A DNA stretch of 64,000 bases from Janthinobacterium tructae (GTDB lineage: Bacteria; Pseudomonadota; Gammaproteobacteria; Burkholderiales; Burkholderiaceae_D), in NCBI RefSeq assembly GCF_006517255.1, contig NZ_CP041185.1:2852001-2916000 (forward strand), in the 5' to 3' direction. Under the pieces are notes generated by a model, which was given only the letters and a program-made list of their open reading frames with translations, searched no databases and was not told where the DNA came from. A program made the position numbers and the translations under genes. Shown here piece after piece: positions 8,538 to 19,457 of this stretch. Each line of letters opens with the position of its first letter. The first letter of the stretch is position 1.

Positions 8538-8541
8538 TACA
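8527..8541 (+). promoter_or_regulatory. HexR-type operator 2 over the zwf minus-10 box
   Basis: CGTAGTAAATTTACA, containing the perfect palindrome GTAAATTTAC (8531-8540). A weaker relative of the other boxes, 32 bp (three helical turns) downstream of operator 1. Confidence 0.6.
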
Positions 8542-8627
8542 CCACGGAATATAGTAACGACAGACTGGCACTTCCGGTCGGCCTCCTCCCCGCTCCGGCT
8601 CTTTTACTTTTGCGACGACACTCACTT

Positions 8628-10100
<1,473 letters not shown>

Positions 10101-10110
10101 CAGGCAAGAC

Positions 10111-10140
10111 AAGGGCCTGCCCGCAGATGGGCAGGCCCTT
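10111..10140 (+). terminator. Hairpin between zwf and hexR
   Basis: AAGGGCCTGCCC / GGGCAGGCCCTT, a perfect 12 bp stem with a 6 base loop, followed only by a short TTT. It could partly terminate zwf transcripts or stabilise their 3' end, lowering hexR and tal relative to zwf. Confidence 0.6.
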
Positions 10141-10187
10141 TACCTATTATCCCCACACTCCTGAACACCTACCAGAAGACTACCCTG

Positions 10188-11042
10188 ATGCTGCTTGATT
10201 CCATCCGCACCCAGCTCGATTCACTCTCCAAGTCGGAGAAGAAGGTCGCGCTGGCCGTGCTTGACCAGCCGAACCAGACGGTCAGCCAGAACATCACGGC
10301 GCTGGCGAAAAGCGCGCAGGTGTCGGAACCGACCGTGGTGCGCTTTTGCCGCACGCTGGGCTATGACGGCTGGCATGAATTCAAGCTGAAACTGGCGCAG
10401 GGCCTGGCCCTGGCCATGCCGGGCGCGAACGAGCAGCCGGCGCAGGACGACCTGGCGGCCGACCTGGTGAATAAAATCTGCAGCCGCTCGATCAACACCC
10501 TGCTCGACCTGCGCAACAACCTGAACCCGGAAGCGATCCAGCGCGCGCTCGACATCCTGTCGCGCGCCAGCAAGATTGAATTCTACGGCCAGGGCACCTC
10601 CGGTATCGTGGCGGCCGACGCGCAGCACAAGTTCTTCCGCTCGGGCGTGCCGACGGTGGCCTACAGCGATCCGAACATCCACAGCATCGCCGCGGCCCTG
10701 CTGCGCGGCGGCGACTGCCTGGTGGCCATCTCGCAGCGCGGCAACAGTCCCGCCCTGGTGCGCTCCGTGAAACTGGCGCGCCGCGGCGGCGCCGACGTCG
10801 TCGTGCTGGCCCCATCGGGCACGCCGCTGGCCGACCTGGCGACGGTGCTGATCCCGATCGACCTGGTCTTCAACACCGACCCCTACACCCCGATTTCAGC
10901 CCGCCTGGCCTACCTGGTGGTGATCGACGTGCTGGCCGTGGGCCTGGCCCTGCAGCGCGGGCCTGAATTCCGCAAGAAGATGCAGAATGCACAGAAGGCC
11001 TTGCAGGAATTCGACATGCAGTTCGATTCCTTTATTGGCTAG
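10188..11042 (+). CDS. hexR: RpiR-family repressor HexR
   Basis: 284 residues: an N-terminal RpiR-type helix-turn-helix (about 1-77, with AKSAQVSEPTVVRFCRTLGY) and a C-terminal SIS sugar-phosphate-binding domain (about 110-260, with EFYGQGTSGIVA and AISQRGNSPALV). In Pseudomonas and relatives HexR represses zwf, edd and related genes and is released by KDPG. Here it sits directly downstream of zwf, and near-identical operator-like boxes precede zwf, edd and pgi, which supports the name. Control of zwf would make it autoregulated. Confidence 0.93.
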   Translation: MLLDSIRTQLDSLSKSEKKVALAVLDQPNQTVSQNITALAKSAQVSEPTVVRFCRTLGYDGWHEFKLKLAQGLALAMPGANEQPAQDDLAADLVNKICSRSINTLLDLRNNLNPEAIQRALDILSRASKIEFYGQGTSGIVAADAQHKFFRSGVPTVAYSDPNIHSIAAALLRGGDCLVAISQRGNSPALVRSVKLARRGGADVVVLAPSGTPLADLATVLIPIDLVFNTDPYTPISARLAYLVVIDVLAVGLALQRGPEFRKKMQNAQKALQEFDMQFDSFIG

Positions 11043-11053
11043 GTCGCAGAAAT

Positions 11054-11084
11054 CCGGGGTCTGACCCGCCGGGTCTGACCCCGG
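11054..11084. repeat. Short palindromic repeat with GGGTCTGACCC units
   Basis: CCGGGGTC (11054-11061) and GACCCCGG (11077-11084) are inverted arms, and GGGTCTGACCC occurs twice inside, so the element can fold as one long or two short hairpins. Similar GGGGTCAGACCCC elements are recalled as scattered extragenic repeats in this family. It separates hexR from tal and may act as a boundary; there is no T run. Confidence 0.5.
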
Positions 11085-11196
11085 CTCTCAGTTTTGGCTT
11101 ACCGCCACCGCATTTCTTCCGCACCAAAAGGACTGAGCCGCGCCCCGGATTATGTACAATAGTCCGGCAAGCCCATTCACTCTTTCCCGTGCAGCC

Positions 11197-12132
11197 ATGA
11201 ACCAACTCGAACAACTGAAGCAATTTACTACCGTGGTGGCCGACACCGGCGACTTCCAATCGATTCAGGCCTACACGCCGCGCGACGCGACGACGAACCC
11301 GTCGCTGATCCTGAAGGCCGTGCAGAAGGATGAATACAAGCCGCTGCTGGAAAAGGCCGTGCGCGACCATCCGCACGCCTCCAACGCCGAAATCATCGAC
11401 CGCCTGCTGATCGCGTTTGGCGAGGAAATCCTGCAAATCATCCCCGGCCGCGTCTCCACCGAAGTCGATGCGCGCCTGTCATTCGACACGGATGGCACGG
11501 TGGCCAAGGGCCGCGACCTGATCGCCCTGTATTCGAACGCCGGTATTCCACGCGAGCGCGTGCTGATCAAGATCGCCTCCACCTGGGAAGGCATCCGCGC
11601 CGCCGCCATCCTGGAAAAGGAAGGCATCCGCTGCAACATGACTCTGCTGTTCTCGCTGGCGCAGGCCATCGCCTGCGCCGAAGCGGGCGCGCAACTGATT
11701 TCGCCCTTCGTCGGCCGCATCTACGACTGGTACAAGAAATCGACGGGCATCGATTACATGGGCGCGGAAGATCCGGGCGTGCAGTCGGTCCGGCGCATCT
11801 ACAACTACTACCGCAAGTTCGGCTACAAGACCGAGGTGATGGGCGCGAGCTTCCGCAACACCTCGCAAATCCTCGAACTGGCCGGCTGCGACCTGCTCAC
11901 CATCAGCCCCGACCTGCTGCAAAAGCTGGCCGACAGCGATGCCCCCGTAGAGCGCAAGCTGAGCGCCGAAGCGGCGCCATCGACCAACATCGTGCACATG
12001 TCGCTCAACGAAGAAGCCTTCCGTTTCATGATGAATGAAGACGCGATGGCGACGGAGAAGCTGGCCGAAGGCATCCGCGCGTTCTGCGTCGATTCCGGCA
12101 AGCTGAAACAGATGATCGCGGCGCTGCGTTAA
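11197..12132 (+). CDS. tal: Transaldolase
   Basis: Pentose phosphate pathway enzyme that moves a dihydroxyacetone unit between sugar phosphates through a lysine Schiff base. Family motifs: [10 protein letters not shown], the catalytic region [17 protein letters not shown] with its lysine, and [17 protein letters not shown]. The ATG at 11197 ([10 protein letters not shown]) gives 311 residues, as expected for the TalB type; the frame runs further upstream without a matching N-terminus. Third gene after zwf and hexR, tying pentose phosphate flux to the same unit. Confidence 0.96.
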   Translation: MNQLEQLKQFTTVVADTGDFQSIQAYTPRDATTNPSLILKAVQKDEYKPLLEKAVRDHPHASNAEIIDRLLIAFGEEILQIIPGRVSTEVDARLSFDTDGTVAKGRDLIALYSNAGIPRERVLIKIASTWEGIRAAAILEKEGIRCNMTLLFSLAQAIACAEAGAQLISPFVGRIYDWYKKSTGIDYMGAEDPGVQSVRRIYNYYRKFGYKTEVMGASFRNTSQILELAGCDLLTISPDLLQKLADSDAPVERKLSAEAAPSTNIVHMSLNEEAFRFMMNEDAMATEKLAEGIRAFCVDSGKLKQMIAALR

Positions 12133-12148
12133 TCGCCTATGCCCACCG

Positions 12149-12189
12149 CAAAAAGCGGCGTGCGTGCACTGCACTGCGCCGCTTTTTTG
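12149..12189 (+). terminator. Rho-independent terminator after tal
   Basis: AAAAAGCGGCG ... CGCCGCTTTTTT hairpin with flanking A and T runs, 17 bp past the tal stop. Ends the zwf-hexR-tal block. Confidence 0.88.
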
Positions 12190-12365
12190 TCGTCTCGCTC
12201 TCGCCCGCCCGCGTGAAAGCGAGCGCCAGGCGGGCGATCTGTAGCATGGGCATGGCTGCAACAGTGAGCAAAACAGACCATTTTTTTCGTTTACCTCTTG
12301 GTCACTTATCAGTGCATACTATGTCGCACAGGCAACTTCAATCCCTCTGCGACAGGAGTCTAACC

Positions 12366-14105
12366 ATGCATGCCCTCTCCCACCTTCGTATCGGCACCCG
12401 CCTGGCGGCAGGCTTCGCGCTGGTACTGCTGCTGTCCGTGATTTCCACTTCGTACGCGCTGTACAGTGCCCGCGTGAATGCCGAAGCGACCCGGGAAATG
12501 ATGGAAAAACCGCTGGCCAAGGAACGTCTGGTATCAGACTGGTATGTGCTGATTTACTCGGCCATCGCGCGCACCTCGATGATCGCCCGGAGCACGGATG
12601 AAACCCTGTCGGGCGTGTTTGCCGAGACCATCGCCGACAGCACCAAACAAGGCAGCGAGCTGCTGAAGAAAATCGAAACCCTGCTCGTCAGTGAGGAAGA
12701 AAAGGCCATCTTCAAGGCCTCCATCGTGGAACGCGTCAAATACCAGGATGCCAAGACCGAGGTGATGGACGCGCGCAAGGGCGGCAACGCGGCCCTGGCG
12801 GAAAGTACATACCGCGACAGCTTCGCCCCCGCCGCCACCAGGTACCAGAACAATGTCAAGGCCCTGCTGGCGCAGCAGCGCCAGGCCATCGACGCCACGG
12901 CGCACGCGATCGAGGCTGCCAATGCGCGCAGCTTCACCCTGTTGTTGCTGCTGTGCGCGCTGGTGGTGCTCCTGGGCAGCGTCTGTGCCTGGCTGATCAC
13001 GCGTTCGATCACCGCGCCCCTGCAGGCGGCCGTGAAGGTGGCCGAGACGGTCGCCGCGGGCGACTTGCGCACGCATTTCGGCACGGCGGCCAGCGATGAA
13101 ATCGGCGACCTGATGCGCGCGCTGCACGGCATGAACGAGGCACTGCGCAAGGTGGTGTCGGAAGTGCAGACGGGTACCAACGCCATCGCCACGGCATCGG
13201 GCGAAATCGCCGCCGGCAACCAGGATCTGTCGGCGCGCACGGAGCAGCAGGCCAGTTCGCTGGAAGAGACGGCGTCGTCGATGGAAGAATTGACCAGCAC
13301 CGTGAAGCAGAATGCGGACAATGCGCGTCAGGCCAACCAGATGGCGGTCGCCGCGTCCAGCGTGGCCGAACGGGGCGGCGACATCGTCAGCCAGGTGGTC
13401 GACACCATGGGCGCCATCGACACGGCGTCGACGAAAATCGTCGACATCATCGGCGTCATCGACGGCATCGCCTTCCAGACGAATATCCTGGCCTTGAACG
13501 CGGCCGTCGAGGCGGCGCGCGCCGGCGAACAGGGGCGCGGCTTTGCCGTCGTAGCCACGGAAGTGCGCAGTCTGGCGCAGCGCTCGGCGGCAGCGGCGCG
13601 CGAAATCAAGGCCCTGATCGGCGACTCGGTGGAACAGGTCAACAACGGCACGCGGCTGGTACAACAGGCCGGCAGCACCATGAGCGAAGTGGTCGACAGC
13701 GTGCGCCACGTCACCGACATCATGGCCGAGATCACCGCCGCCAGCGCCGAGCAAAGCATGGGGATCGACCAGGTCAACCAGGCCATCGCGCAAATGGACC
13801 AGGTAACGCAGCAAAATGCGGCCCTGGTGGAAGAAGCGGCGGCAGCGGCCGAAAGCATGCAGGACCAGGCGGCGCGCCTGGCGCAAGTGGCGGCCGGCTT
13901 CCAGCTCGAACATGTGACGCCGGCAGTGGCGCCGGTACGCGCCACGCGGCCGGCCAGAACCGCCAGCGCCGCCACGCCGCGGCTGGCAACGCGGCGCCCG
14001 TCCCAGGCGACGGCCAGCAAGCCGGCCGCACCCAAGGCTGCCGGTGCTGCGGCACGCAAAACGCCATCGCACGTCGCCGGCGAGCAGGACTGGGAAGAGT
14101 TTTAA
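12366..14105 (+). CDS. Methyl-accepting chemotaxis protein
   Basis: Transmembrane chemoreceptor, 579 residues from the ATG at 12366, which has ACAGGAG upstream. Membrane helix 1 about 11-32; periplasmic four-helix ligand domain about 33-188; helix 2 about 190-212 ([22 protein letters not shown]); HAMP about 213-265; then the cytoplasmic coiled coil with the conserved hairpin tip [33 protein letters not shown]. An Ala/Pro/Arg-rich linker leads to a terminal DWEEF, resembling the NWETF-type tether for CheR/CheB. Ligand unknown. Flanked by tal and a lipoprotein gene, so probably its own transcription unit. Confidence 0.95.
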   Translation: MHALSHLRIGTRLAAGFALVLLLSVISTSYALYSARVNAEATREMMEKPLAKERLVSDWYVLIYSAIARTSMIARSTDETLSGVFAETIADSTKQGSELLKKIETLLVSEEEKAIFKASIVERVKYQDAKTEVMDARKGGNAALAESTYRDSFAPAATRYQNNVKALLAQQRQAIDATAHAIEAANARSFTLLLLLCALVVLLGSVCAWLITRSITAPLQAAVKVAETVAAGDLRTHFGTAASDEIGDLMRALHGMNEALRKVVSEVQTGTNAIATASGEIAAGNQDLSARTEQQASSLEETASSMEELTSTVKQNADNARQANQMAVAASSVAERGGDIVSQVVDTMGAIDTASTKIVDIIGVIDGIAFQTNILALNAAVEAARAGEQGRGFAVVATEVRSLAQRSAAAAREIKALIGDSVEQVNNGTRLVQQAGSTMSEVVDSVRHVTDIMAEITAASAEQSMGIDQVNQAIAQMDQVTQQNAALVEEAAAAAESMQDQAARLAQVAAGFQLEHVTPAVAPVRATRPARTASAATPRLATRRPSQATASKPAAPKAAGAAARKTPSHVAGEQDWEEF

Positions 14106-14126
14106 GCCTGCGGTGTCAAGCCCTGC

Positions 14127-14162
14127 TTCAAGCGCCGTGCCGGCGGCGGCAAGGCGCTTGAA
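14127..14162 (+). terminator. Hairpin after the chemoreceptor gene
   Basis: TTCAAGCGCC / GGCGCTTGAA, a 10 bp perfect stem 21 bp past the stop. The following bases (ACTATTTGA) give only a weak T tract, so termination is possible but not certain. Confidence 0.5.
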
Positions 14163-14259
14163 ACTATTTGACAGCGGCGCCAGGGGCGCCGATACTGGTT
14201 TCAGGTGGGACTGGCGCGCCACCGCAACATGAGACAGCCGGCGCCTTCAGGGAGAGACC

Positions 14260-15435
14260 ATGCGCCCCTATCATGTTTGCACCTCTTGCTTCATGCGCCT
14301 GCTTGCCATCCTCCTCTGCGCCGCGCTGGCCGCCTGTGCCGCCGCACCGCCCGCCAGCTTGCCGCCCGTCTTCAACGATAGCGATTTTGCGCCGGCCAGC
14401 GCCATCGATGCCGGCCAGGTCTTCGCCCTCAGCGACGCCATGCGCCAGTATGTGCAGACGCAAGTGCGGCAAACGACGCGCAACGGCAATCCCCGCATGG
14501 CGCTGTACGAGGCGCTGTACGACAAATCCAGGCTGAAACTCGAATACGATGCGGCCATGACCCGCAATGCACGCGAAACGTTTGAGGCGCGCAGCGGCAA
14601 CTGCCTGTCGCTGGTGATCATGACGGCGGCGCTGGCGCATGAATTGGGCTTGCAGGTGCGCTACCAGGAGGTACTGGGCGAAGAAAGCTGGAGCCGCAGC
14701 GGCGACATGTATTTTGTCGCCGGCCACGTCAACCTGGTGCTGGGCCAGCGCCTGGGCGACAACCCGAATGACTACGACGCCAAGGGCTTGATGGTGATCG
14801 ACTTCCTGCCGTCCGGCGACGTGGCGGGCTACCGCACGCGCGAAATCAGCGAAGCGACGGTGCTGGCCATGTACATGAACAACCGCGCCGCCGAAACCAT
14901 GAGCAAGGGCCAGCTGGACCAGGCATACTGGTGGGCCAGGGCGGCCCTCCTGCAGGACCCCTCGTTCAGCGGCGCCTACAACACCCTGGGCGTGATCCAG
15001 TTCCGCCATGGCGACCTGGCGCAGGCGCGGCGCACGCTGGCCCATGCGCTGATGCGCACGCCGGACAACACGGTGCTGCTGTCGAACCTGGCGCAGGCGC
15101 TGGAAGCGTCCGGCCTGCCCGATGAAGCACTGCCGCTGCGCCGGCGCCTGCTGGCACTGCAGCCGCAGCCCCCGTTCCACTACTTCAACCTGGGCAAGGC
15201 GGCCATGCAGCAAAACGATTACGTACAGGCGATCCGCCTGTTTTCACGCGAAATCGTACGCGATCCGTACTACCATGAATTCCACTTCTGGCTGGCGCAG
15301 GCGTATGCGCGCCTGGGCCAGCTCGCGCAGGCGGACCGGCAGCTGGAACTGGCGATGGACAACAGCACCACGCGCAGCGAGCACGGGCTGTATGCGGCCA
15401 AGCTGCAGCGCCTGCGCACCCTCAGCACGCATTAA
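14260..15435 (+). CDS. Lipoprotein with transglutaminase-like and TPR domains
   Basis: 391 residues. A signal sequence ends in a lipobox (LLCAALAAC), so the protein is probably lipid-anchored in the envelope. Residues about 105-200 look transglutaminase-like: the cysteine block ARSGNCLSLVIMTAALAHELGL and a later FVAGHVNLVL with a candidate histidine. The rest is tetratricopeptide repeats (YNTLGVIQFRHGDLAQARRTLAHAL, FHYFNLGKAAMQQNDYVQAIRLF and others). The ATG at 14260 is chosen because of AGGGAGAG just before it; an ATG at 14293 would give a tighter signal peptide. Convergent with hemW, the two stop codons overlapping. Substrate unknown; the layout suggests an envelope assembly or processing factor. 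Confidence 0.78.
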   Translation: MRPYHVCTSCFMRLLAILLCAALAACAAAPPASLPPVFNDSDFAPASAIDAGQVFALSDAMRQYVQTQVRQTTRNGNPRMALYEALYDKSRLKLEYDAAMTRNARETFEARSGNCLSLVIMTAALAHELGLQVRYQEVLGEESWSRSGDMYFVAGHVNLVLGQRLGDNPNDYDAKGLMVIDFLPSGDVAGYRTREISEATVLAMYMNNRAAETMSKGQLDQAYWWARAALLQDPSFSGAYNTLGVIQFRHGDLAQARRTLAHALMRTPDNTVLLSNLAQALEASGLPDEALPLRRRLLALQPQPPFHYFNLGKAAMQQNDYVQAIRLFSREIVRDPYYHEFHFWLAQAYARLGQLAQADRQLELAMDNSTTRSEHGLYAAKLQRLRTLSTH

Positions 15436-16706
15436 TCTTCCAGGAACATCTGCTGCAGGTCATTCAGGAAGCACAATCCCCGTTCCGTCGGGCGGATGAC
15501 CTGGTGGTCGCGGTACAGCAAGCCTTTCGCTTCGGCCGCATTCAGCGGCTGCTCGATGGCGTTGATGGCCAGGCCCGTGCGCTCGGCGAACAGGTTCGGC
15601 GAAAAGCCCTGCGTCAGGCGCAGGGTATTGAGCATGAATTCAAAACCCATCTCCTCGCGCGCCAGCTCGCGCTCTTCCTGCACCGGCTTGCCGGCCAGTA
15701 CGGCGTCCATGTAGGCGCGCGGCTGCTTGTAGCGGGCCTGACGCAAGACGCGGTGCGGGAACGAGATTTTCGAGTGCGCGCCCGCGCCGATGCCCAGGTA
15801 GTCGCCGAACTCCCAGTAATTGCGGTTGTGGCGCGCCTGGCGGCCCGGCTGCGCATAGGCCGACACTTCGTAGCGGCCGTAACCGGCCTGCGCCGCGCGC
15901 TCAGCCACCATGTCGGCGATGTCGGCGCTGGCGTCGTCGTCCGGCAGCGCGGGCGGATACTTGGCGAACAGGGTGTTCGGTTCCAGCGTCAGGTGATACA
16001 GCGACAAATGCGGCGGCGCGAACGACAGCGCCGTTTCCAGGTCCTGCTGCGCCTCGGCCAGGGTTTGCGTGGGCAGCGCGTACATCAGGTCGAGATTGAA
16101 ATTGTCGAAATTGGCGTGCGCGATGTCCACCGCGCGGCGCGCTTCGTTGTCGTCATGGATGCGCCCCAGCGCCTGCAAATGGCGGCCATTGAAGCTCTGG
16201 ATGCCGATCGACAGGCGGTTGATGCCGCTGGCCCGGTAAGACTTGAATTTTTCCGCCTCGAAGGTGCCCGGATTGGCTTCCATGGTGATTTCACAATCGG
16301 GCTCCAGTGGCAGCAGCGTGCGCACGTCCGACATCAGCCGGTCCAGCCCCGCCGCCGACATCAGGCTGGGCGTGCCGCCGCCGATGAAAATGGTGTGGAT
16401 CTTGCGGCCCCAGATCAGCGGCAGCGCCATTTCCAGGTCCAGCCGCAGGGCCGCCAGGTACTCCGCTTCCGGCAAGTCACCGCGCACCTCGTGCGAATTG
16501 AAATCGCAATACGGGCATTTTTTCACGCACCACGGGAAATGGATGTACAGCGACAGCGGCGGCAGGGCCGTCAAGTTCAGCGCGCCCGGCTGCAGGTACT
16601 TCAGGGCCGCCCCGGCCGCGCCGGAAATGCCTTCCTGCGGTGCGGGAGCGGTATTCTGCCTGAGTGCCGACTTGGCAACGGCGCCCACCAGTTTGATCGG
16701 GATCAT
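15432..16706 (-). CDS. hemW: Radical SAM heme chaperone HemW
   Basis: Radical SAM protein of the HemN/HemW family. The cluster motif is CVKKCPYC followed by DF rather than a further cysteine, which points to HemW (heme carrier) rather than the oxidase HemN. Other family blocks: IFIGGGTPSLM, MEANPGTFE, GINRLSIGIQSF and IGAGAHSKI. The start at 16706 overlaps the rdgB stop as ATGA, implying translational coupling. This gives an N-terminus of about 50 residues before LYIHFPWC, longer than usual. Last gene of rph-rdgB-hemW. Confidence 0.93.
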   Translation of the reverse strand: MIPIKLVGAVAKSALRQNTAPAPQEGISGAAGAALKYLQPGALNLTALPPLSLYIHFPWCVKKCPYCDFNSHEVRGDLPEAEYLAALRLDLEMALPLIWGRKIHTIFIGGGTPSLMSAAGLDRLMSDVRTLLPLEPDCEITMEANPGTFEAEKFKSYRASGINRLSIGIQSFNGRHLQALGRIHDDNEARRAVDIAHANFDNFNLDLMYALPTQTLAEAQQDLETALSFAPPHLSLYHLTLEPNTLFAKYPPALPDDDASADIADMVAERAAQAGYGRYEVSAYAQPGRQARHNRNYWEFGDYLGIGAGAHSKISFPHRVLRQARYKQPRAYMDAVLAGKPVQEERELAREEMGFEFMLNTLRLTQGFSPNLFAERTGLAINAIEQPLNAAEAKGLLYRDHQVIRPTERGLCFLNDLQQMFLED

Positions 16707-17287
16707 CGCAGCTTTTCCACCAGCGCGCGCAGGGCCTGGCCACGGTGCGACAGCGCGTTCTTTTCATCGGCCGTCAGTTCGGCTGCGCACTTGCCCAGCG
16801 CGGGAATGAAGAAATGCGGATCGTAGCCGAAACCGCCGTTGCCGCGCGGTGTGGCGATCATCTCGCCATTCCAGCGGCCGTCGGCGATCACCGGTTGCGG
16901 GTCGTCCGCATGGCGCACGTACACCAGCACGCAGTAGTAATACGCGGACTTGTCGGCATGCGCTTCCAGGTCGGCGATCAGTTTGGCGCTGTTGGCGGCA
17001 TCCGATTTCGGCTCGCCCGCATAGCGGGCCGAATACACGCCCGGTGCGCCACCGAGCGCATTGACGCAGACGCCGGAATCGTCGGCCAGCGCCGGCAAGC
17101 CCGTCAGGCGCGACGCATGGCGCGCCTTTTGCAGCGCGTTTTCAACGAAGGTGTGGAATGGTTCGTCGCTTTCCGGCACGGCATACTCGCCCTGGGCGTG
17201 GACGGAAAAACCGATGCTCGATAGCAGCTCGTTGAATTCCTTGAGCTTGCCGGCGTTGTTGGAGGCGAGGATGAGGCGTTGGGTCAT
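16703..17287 (-). CDS. rdgB: XTP/dITP pyrophosphatase
   Basis: Ham1/RdgB house-cleaning enzyme that hydrolyses deaminated purine triphosphates (dITP, XTP) to monophosphates. Motifs: LILASNNAGKLKEF at the N-terminus, ADDSGVCVNALGGAPGVYSARYAG and GFGYDPHFFIP. The ATG at 17287 (MTQRLILASNN) gives 194 residues, matching the family; the upstream extension of the frame is not conserved-looking. Between rph and hemW. Confidence 0.96.
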   Translation of the reverse strand: MTQRLILASNNAGKLKEFNELLSSIGFSVHAQGEYAVPESDEPFHTFVENALQKARHASRLTGLPALADDSGVCVNALGGAPGVYSARYAGEPKSDAANSAKLIADLEAHADKSAYYYCVLVYVRHADDPQPVIADGRWNGEMIATPRGNGGFGYDPHFFIPALGKCAAELTADEKNALSHRGQALRALVEKLR

Positions 17288-17425
17288 GTCAGTAGTCCGG
17301 TTGAAGTGCCGACATTGTAAACCTTTTGCGCCCCCCTCACCGCGCCCCGCCGCCGCGCTCAACAGCCGCAGGTGTGGGCTTTTTGCCCGGCGCGGCGGGC
17401 AATGACATGTAAATCTATGTAAAGA

Positions 17426-18154
17426 TTACATGCCGAGCGCCTGCTTTTGCAGGGCGATCAGGTCGGCGATGCCGCCCTGCGCCAGGTCCAGCAAGCGGTT
17501 CATGCCGGCGCGGTCGAAGGCGGCGCCTTCGGCCGTGCCCTGCACTTCGATGAAGTGGCCCGCTTCCGTCATCACCACGTTCATGTCCGTGTCGCAGCCC
17601 GAGTCTTCCACATAGTCGAGGTCCAGCACCGGCATGCCCTGGTAGACGCCCACCGAGATGGCGGCGACAAAGCTTTTCACGGGGATGGCGGTGATCGCGC
17701 CGCGCGCCTGCAGCTGGGAAAACGCGTCATACGCGGCCACCATGGCACCCGTGATCGAGGCCGTGCGCGTGCCGCCATCGGCCTGGATGACGTCGCAATC
17801 GAGATGCAAGGTGCGTTCGCCGAACGCCTGCAGATCGAAGGCGGCGCGCAGCGAGCGGCCGATCAGGCGCTGGATTTCCTGCGTACGGCCGGACTGCTTG
17901 CCGCGCGCCGCTTCGCGGTCCATGCGCGTGTGCGTCGAGCGCGGCAGCATGCCGTACTCGGCCGTCAACCAGCCCTGGCCCTTGCCCTTCAGGAAACCCG
18001 GTACCTTGTCTTCGATGCTGGCGGTGCAGATGACCTTGGTATCGCCGCACTCGATCAGCACCGAGCCTTCGGCATGCTTGGTGTACTGGCGGGTGATGCG
18101 GATGGCGCGCAGCGCGTCGACGGCGCGGCCGCTCGGGCGGGATTCAAATGTCAT
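17426..18154 (-). CDS. rph: Ribonuclease PH
   Basis: 3'-to-5' phosphorolytic exoribonuclease that trims tRNA 3' ends. Full length, 242 residues, with [26 protein letters not shown], the catalytic-face stretch [36 protein letters not shown] and [18 protein letters not shown]. First gene of the minus-strand unit with rdgB and hemW (139 bp gap to rdgB). Divergent from yicC; the 262 bp between them hold both promoters. Confidence 0.97.
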   Translation of the reverse strand: MTFESRPSGRAVDALRAIRITRQYTKHAEGSVLIECGDTKVICTASIEDKVPGFLKGKGQGWLTAEYGMLPRSTHTRMDREAARGKQSGRTQEIQRLIGRSLRAAFDLQAFGERTLHLDCDVIQADGGTRTASITGAMVAAYDAFSQLQARGAITAIPVKSFVAAISVGVYQGMPVLDLDYVEDSGCDTDMNVVMTEAGHFIEVQGTAEGAAFDRAGMNRLLDLAQGGIADLIALQKQALGM

Positions 18155-18416
18155 GGGGTGTCCTGTGTGATTGGGGTTGCGGCCGCGATTTTACCACCGC
18201 GGCGCCATGCCACGGCGCGGGGCGGCCCGCGCACAAGATCCCTACAATCCTGCCCCGCCAAACACAATTTTCTTTACAATGCCGTAAAACGCACACTATT
18301 CAGCAATTTTCAGGCCATCGCGCACTTCAGTCCTGTTTTGCGGCGCGGGCGGTATTGCCTGCGCTGGCTGATTAAGTGTATAAGTGACTGTATACAAGAT
18401 CAAATCGGGGAATCCT

Positions 18417-19322
18417 TTGAGCATTTCAAGCATGACAGGCTACGCGGTTGCCACCAGCGAAGGTGCTGCAGGCACACTGACAATTGAAATCAAGAGCGTC
18501 AACTCGCGCTTTCTCGACCTGCAATTCCGCATCAACGACGATCTGCGGGCGCTGGAGCCTGACCTGCGCGCCGCCGTCATGTCCGCCATCACGCGCGGCA
18601 AAGTCGAGGTACGCCTGAGCTTTGGCCGCAAGGCCGCGACCGCCGGCACGCAGGCACTGAACCTGCCCCTGTTGGCCGAACTGGCGCGCCTGCAAAACGA
18701 AGTGGGCCAGCATTTTGTCTCCGCCCCCGTCATGACGGTGGCCGAACTGCTGCGCTGGCCGGGCATCATCGAAGAAGCACAAGTGGGGCAAGAGTCCTTG
18801 CAGGCGGACGTGGGCGCGCTGACCAAACGCACGGTGGCGGCTTTCGTCGACAGCCGCAAGCGCGAAGGCGCGGCGCTCGAAGCGGTGCTGGTGTCGCGCA
18901 TCGAAGCGATGGAAGCCATCGTCAAGCGCATCACGCCCTTGATTCCGCAGGTGGTGGCGGCCTTCCAGCAAAAAGCCATCGAGCGCATGCAGGATGCGCT
19001 GGGCCTGGCCAGCCAGGGCTCGAATTCGGCCCTGTCGCGCCAGGACGCCATGGAGCGCATCCGCCAGGAAGTCATTTTGTACGGCATCCGCATCGATGTG
19101 TCGGAAGAACTGGCACGCCTGTCGGCCCACCTGGGCGAAACGCGCCACATCCTCACCAAGGGCGGGCAAGTGGGCAAGCGCCTCGACTTCATGATGCAGG
19201 AACTCAATCGCGAAGCCAACACGCTGGGCGCCAAGGCTTCCGTCAAGGAACTGGCCGACGCCTCGATGGACTTGAAGCTGCTGATCGAGCAGATGCGCGA
19301 ACAGGTGCAGAACCTGGAGTAA
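18417..19322 (+). CDS. yicC: YicC-family endoribonuclease
   Basis: YicC/YloC family; E. coli YicC is an RNase taking part in sRNA decay. Hallmarks: SMTGYAVATSEG at the N-terminus, EIKSVNSRFLDLQFRI, and the DUF1732 end RLSAHLGETRHILTKGGQVGKRLDFMMQELNREANTLGAKA. I place the start at a TTG (18417) because GGGGA stands 6 bp upstream and it gives MSISSMTGYA, like relatives; a GTG at 18384 would add 11 residues. 301 residues. Upstream of gmk, a common neighbour. Confidence 0.92.
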   Translation: MSISSMTGYAVATSEGAAGTLTIEIKSVNSRFLDLQFRINDDLRALEPDLRAAVMSAITRGKVEVRLSFGRKAATAGTQALNLPLLAELARLQNEVGQHFVSAPVMTVAELLRWPGIIEEAQVGQESLQADVGALTKRTVAAFVDSRKREGAALEAVLVSRIEAMEAIVKRITPLIPQVVAAFQQKAIERMQDALGLASQGSNSALSRQDAMERIRQEVILYGIRIDVSEELARLSAHLGETRHILTKGGQVGKRLDFMMQELNREANTLGAKASVKELADASMDLKLLIEQMREQVQNLE

Positions 19323-19457
19323 GGGCCAGCCTTGCCAGGCCCCATCCATGCTGGCCTCGTTGGGACTGGCTCACAGCCTTGCCTCTTGGTAAAATAGCGG
19401 ATTGGGCGCCGCTTGCGCGAGCATCGGCGCCAACAACACGATTATTGAAAGATCCGC

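Noticed and set aside
19323..19341. GGGCC...GGCCC hairpin after yicC as a terminator
   Set aside because: Only a 5 bp stem and no T run.
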